DNA of 24,404 bases, taken from NCBI GenBank assembly GCA_016234975.1, contig JACRND010000028.1, positions 1-24,404 of the forward strand, given 5' to 3'. The number at the start of each line of letters is the position of its first letter. Within the stretch, counting starts at the first letter, position 1. The notes below the pieces were generated by a model, which was given only the letters and a program-made list of their open reading frames with translations, made no database searches and had not been told where the DNA came from. This DNA comes from Nitrosarchaeum sp. (lineage in GTDB: Archaea > Thermoproteota > Nitrososphaeria > Nitrososphaerales > Nitrosopumilaceae). A program made the position numbers and the translations under genes. Below are positions 1 through 6,842 of this stretch, one piece after another.

Positions 1-369
1 TGCCTGTCTAAAATTTCTGTCAACAGGCTCATGAACCTGACTTCTATTGTCCCATGTTCTCAGCCTTTCAATTGTGCTCTTCATTGATGCAGAAAGTGGT
101 TTTCCAGTTGCATCCTTGTTTTGAGGATTGATTATTGTAGCTAGGCCCATATCATGCATTGTTAGTGATGTTGGTGCACCAGCTCTTGCTCTATCACCAT
201 GTTCATCTTGTGTAAAAGATCTCCATTCTGGTCCTGATTCTTGTAATTTTTCAGTAATTACAAAGCCACACTTGGAGCAAAACATTTCTCCTGATTCGTT
301 ATCAGTAACTAATTTTCCTTGTGCGCATCGTGGACATAGTTCCTTCGGGTTTTTAGTTTTACTTACCAT
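1..369 (-). CDS. tfb: Transcription initiation factor TFB, N-terminal part (cut by window edge)
   Basis: Archaeal TFIIB homologue that bridges TBP at the TATA box and RNA polymerase. The 123 visible residues start at an ATG on the minus strand and run off the left edge. Seen: an N-terminal zinc ribbon with C12-x2-C15 and C31-x2-C34, followed by the B-finger region with the family motifs GPEWRSF and TSLTMHDMGL, then a linker ending in RLRTWDNRSQ before the first cyclin fold. These motifs are typical of a canonical TFB. The two cyclin-like repeats lie outside the window. It is divergent from the surface-protein gene that begins at 499, with about 130 bases between them. A second TFB with an altered zinc ribbon lies at 13188-14108. 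Confidence 0.93.
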   Translation of the reverse strand, partial: MVSKTKNPKELCPRCAQGKLVTDNESGEMFCSKCGFVITEKLQESGPEWRSFTQDEHGDRARAGAPTSLTMHDMGLATIINPQNKDATGKPLSASMKSTIERLRTWDNRSQVHEPVDRNFRQA

Positions 370-498
370 ACATGATTCTAGGGTATTCAGCTTTTTCGTA
401 TTTATGAATCATCAGCTTTTTCCTCAATTTTTAGATTGGTAATGAGCCTATAATAACACAAAATAGCAATAATACAATAATAATTTCAGGTCAAAATC

Positions 499-1454
499 AT
501 GAAATTCATTAGAATAATACCTCTGTTTCTATTGGGAGTTTTGCTTTACTACCAAATGTGTATGGTGAAACGATAAATCAAAGTATGGAAGGAAGTATGG
601 ATATTCAGATAACACATCCGGATGAATCTATAATTGGAAGAATAGCATCAATTTCGATATTAATAAAAAATAATGGTTGGGAAGACAAACAATATATTTC
701 ATTTGTCTTTACTAGTCAAGATAATGCAATAATTCCAGTTTCAGAGAATAGTATTACAATAAACAAATTATCTCAGGGTAGCTCATATGGAGGAAGTGTA
801 GATTTTGAAATTTCATCAGATACTAATCCGGGAATGCATTTTCTTAATGTAAAATATTCTCAAGTTTTGGTAAGCAATAATAAAGAACCACAAGAACCAA
901 TTATTCATGATATTGCAATACCAATAGTTCTAAAGGAAGAACCAAGTGTAGTAATTCATGTCAATACACCAGAAGCAATTTTTGCAAATGCTGAATTTCC
1001 ATTTACTGTAGAAATAATTTCTAAAGATATAGAAATCACAAATGTCAATGTTGAGATAGTTCCTCCCATAGATATTCAATTTAGAGGAGAAACGTTACAT
1101 TCATTTTCAGCTATACAAAAAAATTCTCCAATCATCATTACTTCAAGAATTATTTCTACAATTGAAGAAGTAAATATGGAACATAAATTACCGTTTCAGA
1201 TTATAGTTACATATACTGATGATATAGGAGAAGAGAAAATAGAATCACAAGTTGTTTCCACGTTATTACGACCTAGAACATTTATGGAATTAACAACAGA
1301 TGGTGGAGTTTGGATTGGTGATTTCTTTTTAGCTCCTTATGTAAGCATTGGAACAATAATAGGAATTCCAGCTGGAGCAATTATTTCATTACTAATTAGA
1401 AAAAGCCAAAAATCTACAAAAAAGAGATCAAAAAAGAGAAAAGACGAGAATTAA
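499..1454 (+). CDS. Secreted, C-terminally membrane-anchored protein; signal peptide out of frame
   Basis: Product unknown. The main frame is open from about 513, with the first usable start a GTG at 558. It encodes roughly 270 mostly beta-type residues, then a hydrophobic segment (YVSIGTIIGIPAGAIISLLI) and a Lys/Arg-rich tail, so the protein probably faces outward and is held by a C-terminal membrane helix. The beta regions recall CARDB/Ig-like surface domains, but this is only an impression. An ATG at 499 in another frame encodes MKFIRIIPLFLLG, a good signal-peptide start. The main frame just before 558 reads ALLPNVYGE, a good signal-peptide end. One extra T in the TTTT run at 539-542 would join them. 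The stop shares the tetramer TTAA with the convergent gene's stop. Confidence 0.7.
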
Positions 1455-1747
1455 GACTGTAGTTTTTCATTAATAGTTTGAATGTACTTTTGATTATATT
1501 CGGTAAATAATCGAATTTTGTCTTGGGCTAGAGCCATAGCACCAGGCCTACTGTTGATGCGTTTATTTGCTATTTGTTGTTCTTTTAATAATTTTTTCAG
1601 ATCATCTTTGGTTTGTGATTTAAGTTCATTAATCAAGTTTTGAAATTCATTTTCTAATAATTTCTTTGTATCAGTTGCAGGAGGAACTGCACCTATGATT
1701 TCCTTGGTAGTGATTTTCCCAAATACTTTTTTGTTTAGTTCAGTCAA
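1451..1747 (-). CDS. Small hypothetical helical protein
   Basis: A 98-residue protein not recognised as a named family. It is rich in Lys, Glu, Asn and Gln and looks almost wholly alpha-helical after a short N-terminal strand region. The stretch from about residue 28 to 65 (LLENEFQNLINELKSQTKDD and following) could form an amphipathic helix or coiled coil. There is no signal peptide, membrane segment or Cys pair. It converges on the surface-protein gene, the two stop codons overlapping in TTAA. The region upstream of its start (1760-1800) holds two related ATTTRGTATTA words about 19 bases apart. Confidence 0.6.
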   Translation of the reverse strand: MTELNKKVFGKITTKEIIGAVPPATDTKKLLENEFQNLINELKSQTKDDLKKLLKEQQIANKRINSRPGAMALAQDKIRLFTEYNQKYIQTINEKLQS

Positions 1748-1946
1748 TAGTCAAAACTCCATTTAGTATTATAAATTCAATTTGGTATTACGTATAATAT
1801 AATATTTTTTTGAGTATTGATGTTGTACATTAAATAGTATTTTGTAGATAAAGAAATAAGAAGTATGTATACATTGCAATTACTTTCTCAAATTTGATAT
1901 TAATGTTATAATTTAATTGGAATTTAAAAGAAAGTAGCGTGTGTTG

Positions 1947-2069
1947 ATGCAGATAAAAACAGACTCATTGAAAATTTGTCAGTGTAGTAAATGTAAAAAT
2001 TGTTACTTTGATTCAGAAAATGATGAAAAATTATGTCATGCATGTTCTCATGATATTCATAATCAGTAA
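1947..2069 (+). CDS. Tiny cysteine-rich, putative zinc-binding protein (40 aa)
   Basis: A 40-residue ORF starting at ATG 1947 and ending in TAA 2067-2069. Six Cys occur as C11-x-C13-x2-C16-x2-C19 and C30-x2-C33, with His at 31, 35 and 38, so a small metal-binding knuckle is plausible. Very small Cys-rich proteins of this kind occur in thaumarchaeal genomes; a second one lies at 14113-14226. The reading is supported by the Cys/His spacing rather than by length. Its last 7 bases overlap the end of the convergent RHH-like gene. A TTTAAAAG box lies about 21 bases upstream of the ATG. Confidence 0.5.
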   Translation: MQIKTDSLKICQCSKCKNCYFDSENDEKLCHACSHDIHNQ

Positions 2070-2665
2070 TCATGTTCACTAAAATCTGAGCCTAATGCTA
2101 TTGTTGCAATTATTGTATTTTTGGTTGTTTGGAATTTAATATTTTTGTCTGGCACAAATTGATTAAAAATTTCTTTTAGTAGTTGTTCCGTAAAAAATGA
2201 CCAGTTCATACCTAATTCATGTTGGATAATAAAATGATGTAATTCTCCTTCAATTCTATGATCTGATTTCATTCCAGATGCTCGAATATAATCTTCTAAT
2301 GTTTCAATACATCGTTTCAAGTCATATTTTCCTTTCATAAAAAGAACTGTATCTTTGATTAAAGGTAAAACTGTTTTAATAATTTCATTGATATCTTCTC
2401 CATCCATTTCGGCACCAAGAGAGTCCAAAATTCCTTTAGGAATTGGAATCATTCCTATTTTATCACCAAAACGATCCCAGTTGACATATTTCTCAAGAAT
2501 CTGTTTTACCAAAACATTTTGCGATATATTTTTGTGCATTGCTTCTGTTTCCAGTTCTTCTACGATTTTGGATGGTAGTCGATAAGTAATACTACGTGTT
2601 GTTTCTTTCTTTGGAGGATGTGGTTGTCTATTAGTTGGAGCGGATTTCAATGTATTTAACTTCAA
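2063..2665 (-). CDS. Ribbon-helix-helix (CopG/Arc-like) DNA-binding protein with C-terminal extension
   Basis: A 200-residue putative transcriptional regulator. Residues about 24-66 read RSITYRLPSKIVEELETEA followed by SQNVLVKQILEKYVNWDRF, the beta strand plus two helices of a ribbon-helix-helix fold. RHH proteins bind DNA as dimers through the strand. The remaining ~135 residues form a helical then mixed domain that I do not recognise; it may sense a ligand or mediate oligomerisation. The basic, Pro-rich N-terminus (residues 10-22) is likely disordered. The target is unknown. It is separated by about 60 AT-rich bases from the amt pseudogene, which is transcribed in the same direction upstream. 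Confidence 0.68.
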   Translation of the reverse strand: MKLNTLKSAPTNRQPHPPKKETTRSITYRLPSKIVEELETEAMHKNISQNVLVKQILEKYVNWDRFGDKIGMIPIPKGILDSLGAEMDGEDINEIIKTVLPLIKDTVLFMKGKYDLKRCIETLEDYIRASGMKSDHRIEGELHHFIIQHELGMNWSFFTEQLLKEIFNQFVPDKNIKFQTTKNTIIATIALGSDFSEHDY

Positions 2666-2724
2666 TATTGAGTATATATGAGATTATATCAAATTTGGAA
2701 ATTTTTTAAAATAATTGATAAAAA

Positions 2725-3775
2725 TTATTTTTTATTGAAGAAGAACTCATTTTTTTCTTCCAAGTTTTCTACATAAGTATCCATATCTAATTTGAATTCT
2801 TCTTCATCAGCGTAGGCTCGTTCTGCATGTTCACTAATATCTAATCCCGCATCTTCTACTTCTGGTGACACTCTAACTCCAATTAAGAAGTCGAGAATTT
2901 TCATGATTATCCATGTACCACAAAAGCCAAGTGCTGCAGCTACCCCTACTTGTAATTCCTGCAAGTCCCGCAATAGCACCGTTAACAGCAGCAACAACAG
3001 AAGGCTTGCCTGTTCTCATCCAAGATAATCCTACCCAAATTAATGCAGAAACTGAAGAGGCCATGTGAGTTACAATAACGGTGTTTCCAGCTAGTGAACC
3101 AGAAGCTAATGCACTGCCAGCGTTAAATCCAAACCAACCTAACCAAAGAAGTGCTGAACCTGTTACTGCTAAAGGTATGCTGTGTGGAATTTCAATTGCT
3201 GGTCCAAAGAATCTTCTACGACCAAGCACTATTGCCGCTGCAAGTGCACCCATGCCAACACTAGTATGGATAACTATACCACCGGCAAAGTCAACCACAC
3301 CAAGTTTTGCTAACCAACCTCCGCCCCATATCCAATGAACCAGAGGGTAATAGATCAGAATTGACCAAGAAGCTATGAATATGATAAATGAACTAAATTT
3401 CATTCGTTCAGCAATTGTACCAGTTAGAAGTAATGGTGTGATTGCAGCAAACATTAACTGGAATTTTACAAACAATACTCCAGGAATTGTAGGTGCATAA
3501 TGAAGTGCATCATCCCATGGAACTCCTTTTAAAAATACCCAATCCATGTTGCCCATTAATCCACCTGATTCATCAGGACCAAAGGATAAGCTGAAACCAA
3601 AAACAAACCACATTACACTAAGTAAGGCTAATCCAAAGAAGATTTGCATAAAAACAGATACGGCATTTTTCTTTCTCAATAAACCAGATTCAAAAAGACC
3701 AAGTGCAGGTATCATTAAAAGTACTAAACTTCCTGCTACAAGCATCCATGCTGTATCACCTGTATCTATTGGCAC
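2725..3775 (-). pseudogene. amt: Ammonium transporter Amt with internal deletion and frameshift
   Basis: Amt/Mep/Rh transporter that takes up ammonium across the cytoplasmic membrane. Residues 1-275 from ATG 3775 are clearly Amt: ALGLFESGLLRKKN, TGTIAERMKF, and FAGGIVIHTSVGMGALAA carrying the first pore histidine (H170), then WFGFNAGS and GAIAGLAGIT. The frame then changes near 2951-2955, and the C-terminal end continues in another frame with GVAAALGFCGTWIIMK and the cytosolic tail RVSPEVEDAGLDISEHAERA. The parts total about 350 residues, against about 400-450 for the family. The missing block is where the second pore histidine and about two to three membrane helices should be. As read, the product cannot be a working channel. 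It is divergent from glnK, its usual regulatory partner. Confidence 0.85.
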
Positions 3776-3828
3776 AGTAATTTTGAAGCTCTAAAACTAA
3801 ATAATAATAACGAAATTAGATAACCATT

Positions 3829-3848
3829 TGATTATCACATGATTATCA
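3829..3848. promoter_or_regulatory. Direct repeat TGATTATCA x2 between amt and glnK
   Basis: Two identical 9-base words, TGATTATCA, begin at 3829 and 3840, an 11-base period or about one helical turn. They lie in the 117-base gap between the divergent amt and glnK genes, so a protein bound on one face of the helix could act on both. A role as a nitrogen operator is inference; no known archaeal operator was matched. Confidence 0.35.
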
Positions 3849-3892
3849 AAATCTGAAACTATTATTTGTGAAAAACCTTTTAGGATTATTAA

Positions 3893-4222
3893 ATGCTAAG
3901 AATTGAAGCACTACTTGGAAACAACGATGTAATGGCAATAAGTGAAGCATTAAGAAAAATAGAGATTGGTGGTTTGACAGTTACTAAAGTACGAGGAAGA
4001 GGTAGGCGTCCACCAGCACAAATACATGCCGCAAAAGGAAGTGCCATATTTCAGCCTCAATTCAGTGAGAAATATGTCATAGTAGTAATCATTCCAGAGA
4101 GTAAAGAAGATGAGGTAATTAACATCATTAAGACAAAAGGAACCATCGGAAAGATCTTTGTTTCACCGATATTACGTGCTATAGACATTGCAACTGGTCA
4201 TGAAGGGGAAGAAACAATCTAA
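3893..4222 (+). CDS. glnK: P-II nitrogen regulatory protein GlnK
   Basis: Trimeric P-II signalling protein that reads ATP/ADP and 2-oxoglutarate and usually blocks Amt channels. The 109 residues match the family: LRIEALLGNNDVMAISEAL at the start, GLTVTKVRGRGRR leading into the T-loop, then KYVIVVIIPE, and the C-terminal signature GKIFVSPILRAIDIATGHEG. The T-loop (about residues 36-55, RRPPAQIHAAKGSAIFQP) has no tyrosine where enterobacterial P-II is uridylylated, so control by nucleotide and 2-oxoglutarate alone is likely. The segment before GKIFV is shorter than in E. coli GlnB. It is divergent from the damaged amt and ends one base before the P-II-like gene on the other strand. Confidence 0.93.
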   Translation: MLRIEALLGNNDVMAISEALRKIEIGGLTVTKVRGRGRRPPAQIHAAKGSAIFQPQFSEKYVIVVIIPESKEDEVINIIKTKGTIGKIFVSPILRAIDIATGHEGEETI

Positions 4223-4801
4223 CTAAAATTCATGGAAATTATTTCCATAAATAATTGTTGTATGTTTTAGCTGCTTCTCAATAGTTGGAAGATATCCCAT
4301 AATACAATGGTTAACAAAATCGCTAAATGATTTTATTCTATAATCTGTTTGTAATTTTTCTTTATTATTTTCATATATCTTTTCAAGTTTAATCAATGTA
4401 AATTTCTGTAGAGGTACTAGTCTACTTCTTTTAATTGATGGTTTTGGAGAGAAAATTATTTCTTCAGATTCAAGATCTTGTTGAGCATTAAGAGTATTCA
4501 TATCAACAACTTCCTCCATTTCTGAAATGAAGATCTTTCCTCCTTGATTCGCAGAAAAACCAGATTTTTTTGCAATTAGATTGATTACTTGTCTAGCATC
4601 TTTTTCTGAAACAACTAATTCTATTTTGGAGAGGGGGATTGCTTTAATGCCAGTAGAGCCTGCTTTTGAAACTAATTGTTTATCAAAAATTTTACTGTCT
4701 TCTAGATTTCGTTTATCTATAATTGAATAACCCATACTACTTAATTCGTTAATAATAACAGGATATGTGGAACGCTTGATTATTGCTTCAATTTTTTTCA
4801 T
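4223..4801 (-). CDS. P-II-like protein with a novel C-terminal domain
   Basis: A 192-residue protein. Residues 1-100 follow the P-II layout: MKKIEAIIKRSTYPVIINEL as the first strand and helix, a loop, then KIELVVSEKDARQVINLI and GGKIFISEMEEVVDMNT, which parallels the P-II C-terminal GKIFV block. The T-loop region has no similarity to GlnK and the usual final TG motif is gone, so ligand choice has probably changed. Residues about 125-175 (LVPLQKFTLIKLEKIYENNK and SFSDFVNHCIMGYL) form a helical extension that I cannot assign. It lies tail-to-tail with glnK with no gap. A palindrome, ATCAAATTTGAT, sits at 4844-4855 upstream of its start. The P-II assignment is by motif and context. Confidence 0.65.
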   Translation of the reverse strand: MKKIEAIIKRSTYPVIINELSSMGYSIIDKRNLEDSKIFDKQLVSKAGSTGIKAIPLSKIELVVSEKDARQVINLIAKKSGFSANQGGKIFISEMEEVVDMNTLNAQQDLESEEIIFSPKPSIKRSRLVPLQKFTLIKLEKIYENNKEKLQTDYRIKSFSDFVNHCIMGYLPTIEKQLKHTTIIYGNNFHEF

Positions 4802-4919
4802 AAAAAAAATTTGGATTATGCTTATTTATTAGTCTAGCTAATTATCAAATTTGATTTTAAAATTTATTTAAAAAATTATAATTAATAATTTATTTGCTTA
4901 TAATTAGTTATAATGATGA

Positions 4920-5147
4920 GTGCATTGCAATCAAAGGTTTTATTTTTTTATCAAGAAATTACTAATTGTGAATAATGTAGAAGCAAGTGAAATTACAGGT
5001 GACTCTCCTATTTTCATTGCTGAGTATTTATTAGATCTTCCTCTAATGAAGATCCTTCAATATTATCAAAGATCGCAGATGATGCAGTTTTTCTATAATT
5101 TTATAAATAAATTAGAAAATAGAAAAGAAAACAGAGGATCAATATGA
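4920..5147 (+). CDS. Small hypothetical protein, translationally coupled to next gene
   Basis: Product unknown. The frame is supported by its end: stop TGA 5145-5147 overlaps the next gene's ATG in ATGA, a common sign of coupled translation. The start is uncertain. GTG 4920 gives 75 residues; GTG 4968 gives 59 residues beginning with NNVEASEITGDSPIF, which looks more natural. A tandem ATGATG at 4912 in another frame opens only 20 codons, MMSALQSKVLFFYQ and on, so a frameshift at the T7 run near 4942-4948 cannot be excluded. The C-terminal half is helical and ends in a Lys/Arg/Glu-rich tail. Confidence 0.45.
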   Translation: MHCNQRFYFFIKKLLIVNNVEASEITGDSPIFIAEYLLDLPLMKILQYYQRSQMMQFFYNFINKLENRKENRGSI

Positions 5148-5353
5148 CATATTGTATTGGAGAATGTAGAAAGTACAAAGCATCAAAACCGTTACAAATT
5201 GGAAGATATGCGGCAGGACAAAAAAGGTGTAATCATTGTGAGGTATTTGTAGAGTATGAGGGAATAACATGTCCTTGCTGTAATAGACAATTGAGATGTT
5301 TACCACGAAGTAGAAAAGGTAAAGAAAAATATCTAGAACAGATAGTTAGATAG
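5144..5353 (+). CDS. Small zinc-ribbon protein
   Basis: A 69-residue basic protein with eight Cys: C4-x3-C8, C29-x2-C32, C43-x-C45, C46 and C52. The C29/C32 and C43/C46 pairs have zinc-ribbon spacing. The Lys/Arg-rich C-terminus (RSRKGKEKYLEQIVR) would suit nucleic-acid binding. Small single zinc-ribbon proteins are frequent in thaumarchaea, but I know of no function for this one. Its ATG overlaps the upstream gene's stop by four bases, so the two are probably made from one transcript. Confidence 0.65.
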   Translation: MTYCIGECRKYKASKPLQIGRYAAGQKRCNHCEVFVEYEGITCPCCNRQLRCLPRSRKGKEKYLEQIVR

Positions 5354-5411
5354 ATCATAATTATCTAAAATCAAGGTAAAAAACTGTTAATTCATGTGTG
5401 ATGATAAAACA

Positions 5412-5418
5412 TTATAAG
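5412..5418 (+). promoter_or_regulatory. TATA box for the gene at 5439
   Basis: The word TTATAAG is centred 24 bases upstream of ATG 5439, the usual distance from an archaeal TATA box to the transcription start. The mRNA would therefore begin at or next to the start codon (leaderless). Confidence 0.55.
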
Positions 5419-5438
5419 AAATCAACTCAAGTAATAAT

Positions 5439-5711
5439 ATGGCAATTCCAGATGATGTTCGGGAATACGTTGAAAAAAATATCAAATTAATGATTTCTCA
5501 GACTGAAACATATCTTCCTTTCATCAAAATAGCATTTCCTTATTCACAGAATTTAGCAGATGGAGTTTACAATTTAATCATAGGTAGTGCATTATCTGTT
5601 TTTGTAAATCAATATGCAATGAGGATGAAATATCCATCGGCTGAAGATTTTGCAGAGTTTGGAAAATTAGTTTTTAAATACAGAGATCAGATAGATAAGT
5701 TCTTCAAATAA
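5439..5711 (+). CDS. Small hypothetical helical protein
   Basis: A 90-residue protein not assigned to a family. It starts MAIPDDVREYVEKNIKLMI, continues with an aromatic-rich middle (TYLPFIKIAFPYSQNLADGV) and a mildly hydrophobic stretch (YNLIIGSALSVFVNQYAM), and ends in charged helices. The hydrophobic part is too interrupted for a confident membrane helix, so a soluble helical bundle is more likely. The leaderless start is supported by a TATA box 24 bases upstream. It ends directly against the convergent Hsp20 gene with no gap. Confidence 0.6.
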   Translation: MAIPDDVREYVEKNIKLMISQTETYLPFIKIAFPYSQNLADGVYNLIIGSALSVFVNQYAMRMKYPSAEDFAEFGKLVFKYRDQIDKFFK

Positions 5712-6107
5712 TTATTTTATTTTTATTTTACGATTAAAAATTGTCTTTGGTATTATTATTTTTAATCTACCTTTTTCAAATTTGGCAGAAGTTTTCATAT
5801 TATCAATTTTTCCTGGAAGTGTGATAATCTTTTTAAAATATTCAAATTTTGTTTTTTTGCCAAATTTTTCTTCAAAATATGTTTCTTTTAGTTTAGCCTC
5901 TACACTGATAGAGTTTTTATCAAATGTAACTTTGATATCTTTTTTATTTACTAAAGGAAGATCAAACTCAAGCAACCAATGTGTTCCATACTCTCTTAAA
6001 CATGAAAGAGGAGAAAGAATCTGACGTTCAATGTCATCATTAAATAACAAACTTATTGATGATGGAGCAATTCTAATTTCAAATTCTTTATCGTTATTTT
6101 CAATCAT
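5712..6107 (-). CDS. Small heat-shock protein, Hsp20/alpha-crystallin family
   Basis: ATP-independent holdase chaperone. The 131 residues contain an alpha-crystallin domain at about 40-125: HWLLEFDLPLVNKKDIKV, then a strand NSISVEAKLKE, FEYFKKIITLPGKID, and KFEKGRLKIIIPKT. The C-terminal KIKIK resembles the I-x-I tail used in oligomer assembly. It is divergent from the other Hsp20 in the window (17143-17640). It is the last gene of a minus-strand operon: only four bases separate it from the PAC2 gene, which itself follows the four-CBS gene by two bases. That places this chaperone under the same control as the CBS/hibernation-like protein. Confidence 0.85.
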   Translation of the reverse strand: MIENNDKEFEIRIAPSSISLLFNDDIERQILSPLSCLREYGTHWLLEFDLPLVNKKDIKVTFDKNSISVEAKLKETYFEEKFGKKTKFEYFKKIITLPGKIDNMKTSAKFEKGRLKIIIPKTIFNRKIKIK

Positions 6108-6111
6108 TTGA

Positions 6112-6840
6112 TCACCGATAAATCTGTGGAGCTCTACTAGGTTGATTTTCTAGTTGTTGTTGCTGTAAAGCACGAATTGTTTCTTCCATTAAATTTCTAT
6201 GTTGAATTCTTAATCGTTCCATTTTCTTTTGAATGTCAGTTGTATCTACTTTAATATTCAAAACTTTAGCTATGGTTGTGATTGCTATAATAGAAGCCTC
6301 TGGATCAGGAAAAAATGGATGACATTCAGTGTACAAAATTAATGCAGGAATTTTAGATTTTCTAAAAACTGTTATCATTGCTGCGTCGGTTCCAAAAATT
6401 GATCCCGTTAAAAATTTAGAAATTTGATTTGTGTATAGAACTTCTTCTAAAGATTGGTGCGTCACTAATCCATAGATTTTAGGTGCTTTAGGATCTTTGT
6501 TGATTGTTTCCATGCCACTTACAATGATTATTTTCTGAATATCATTTTTTTTACAATATTGTAATATGGATTCCGCAAAATCATATGCTAGGTACGGATC
6601 AAATGGGAGATCAGACATTATGACAAAAATATTATTTTTTTTATAGATTCTAATCGGTGGTAATATTTCTCCATCTTCAACAAATAATGTAGGTGGAAGG
6701 TCAGGATGGTCTATTTCTCCAATCTGCTTCATATCTAAATTATGTATTAAGTAGGAGATTGTGAAGGTTCCTACAAGACCATTACTTGGAAAACCAACTA
6801 ACAAGATATTTTCTTGAGATGTTACTTTACTAATGTTCAT
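6112..6840 (-). CDS. PAC2 family protein (proteasome-assembly-chaperone-like)
   Basis: A 242-residue member of the PAC2 superfamily, whose eukaryotic relatives help assemble 20S proteasomes and whose archaeal members include proteasome-assembly and ATP-grasp-associated proteins. Seen: NILLVGFPSNGLVGTFTISY near the N-terminus, matching the family's glycine-rich opening; DHPDLPPTLFVEDGEILPPI; and the central blocks IIIVSGMET and GSIFGTDAAM, followed by ILYTECHPFFPDPEA. The last ~45 residues are a Gln-rich helix (MERLRIQHRNLMEETIRALQ). It lies between the CBS/HPF-like gene and Hsp20 in one operon, which suggests a role in protein turnover under stress. Its exact client is unknown. Confidence 0.85.
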   Translation of the reverse strand: MNISKVTSQENILLVGFPSNGLVGTFTISYLIHNLDMKQIGEIDHPDLPPTLFVEDGEILPPIRIYKKNNIFVIMSDLPFDPYLAYDFAESILQYCKKNDIQKIIIVSGMETINKDPKAPKIYGLVTHQSLEEVLYTNQISKFLTGSIFGTDAAMITVFRKSKIPALILYTECHPFFPDPEASIIAITTIAKVLNIKVDTTDIQKKMERLRIQHRNLMEETIRALQQQQLENQPSRAPQIYR

Positions 6841-6842
6841 TA

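Noticed and set aside
128..442. Plus-strand open frame of 104 codons
   Set aside because: It is antisense to the TFB start, whose zinc ribbon and B-finger are clear on the other strand.
3081..3338. Plus-strand open frames across amt (also 3546-3794)
   Set aside because: Antisense shadows of Amt membrane helices; composition is Pro/Ser-rich with no family likeness.
4912..4974. Alternative 20-codon frame starting ATGATG at 4912
   Set aside because: Too short to be a gene by itself; kept only as a possible displaced N-terminus of the 4920-5147 gene.
5398..5460. C/D-box small RNA: GTGATGA at 5398
   Set aside because: No CTGA D box or D'/C' pair follows at suitable distance; the stretch is the leader of the gene at 5439.
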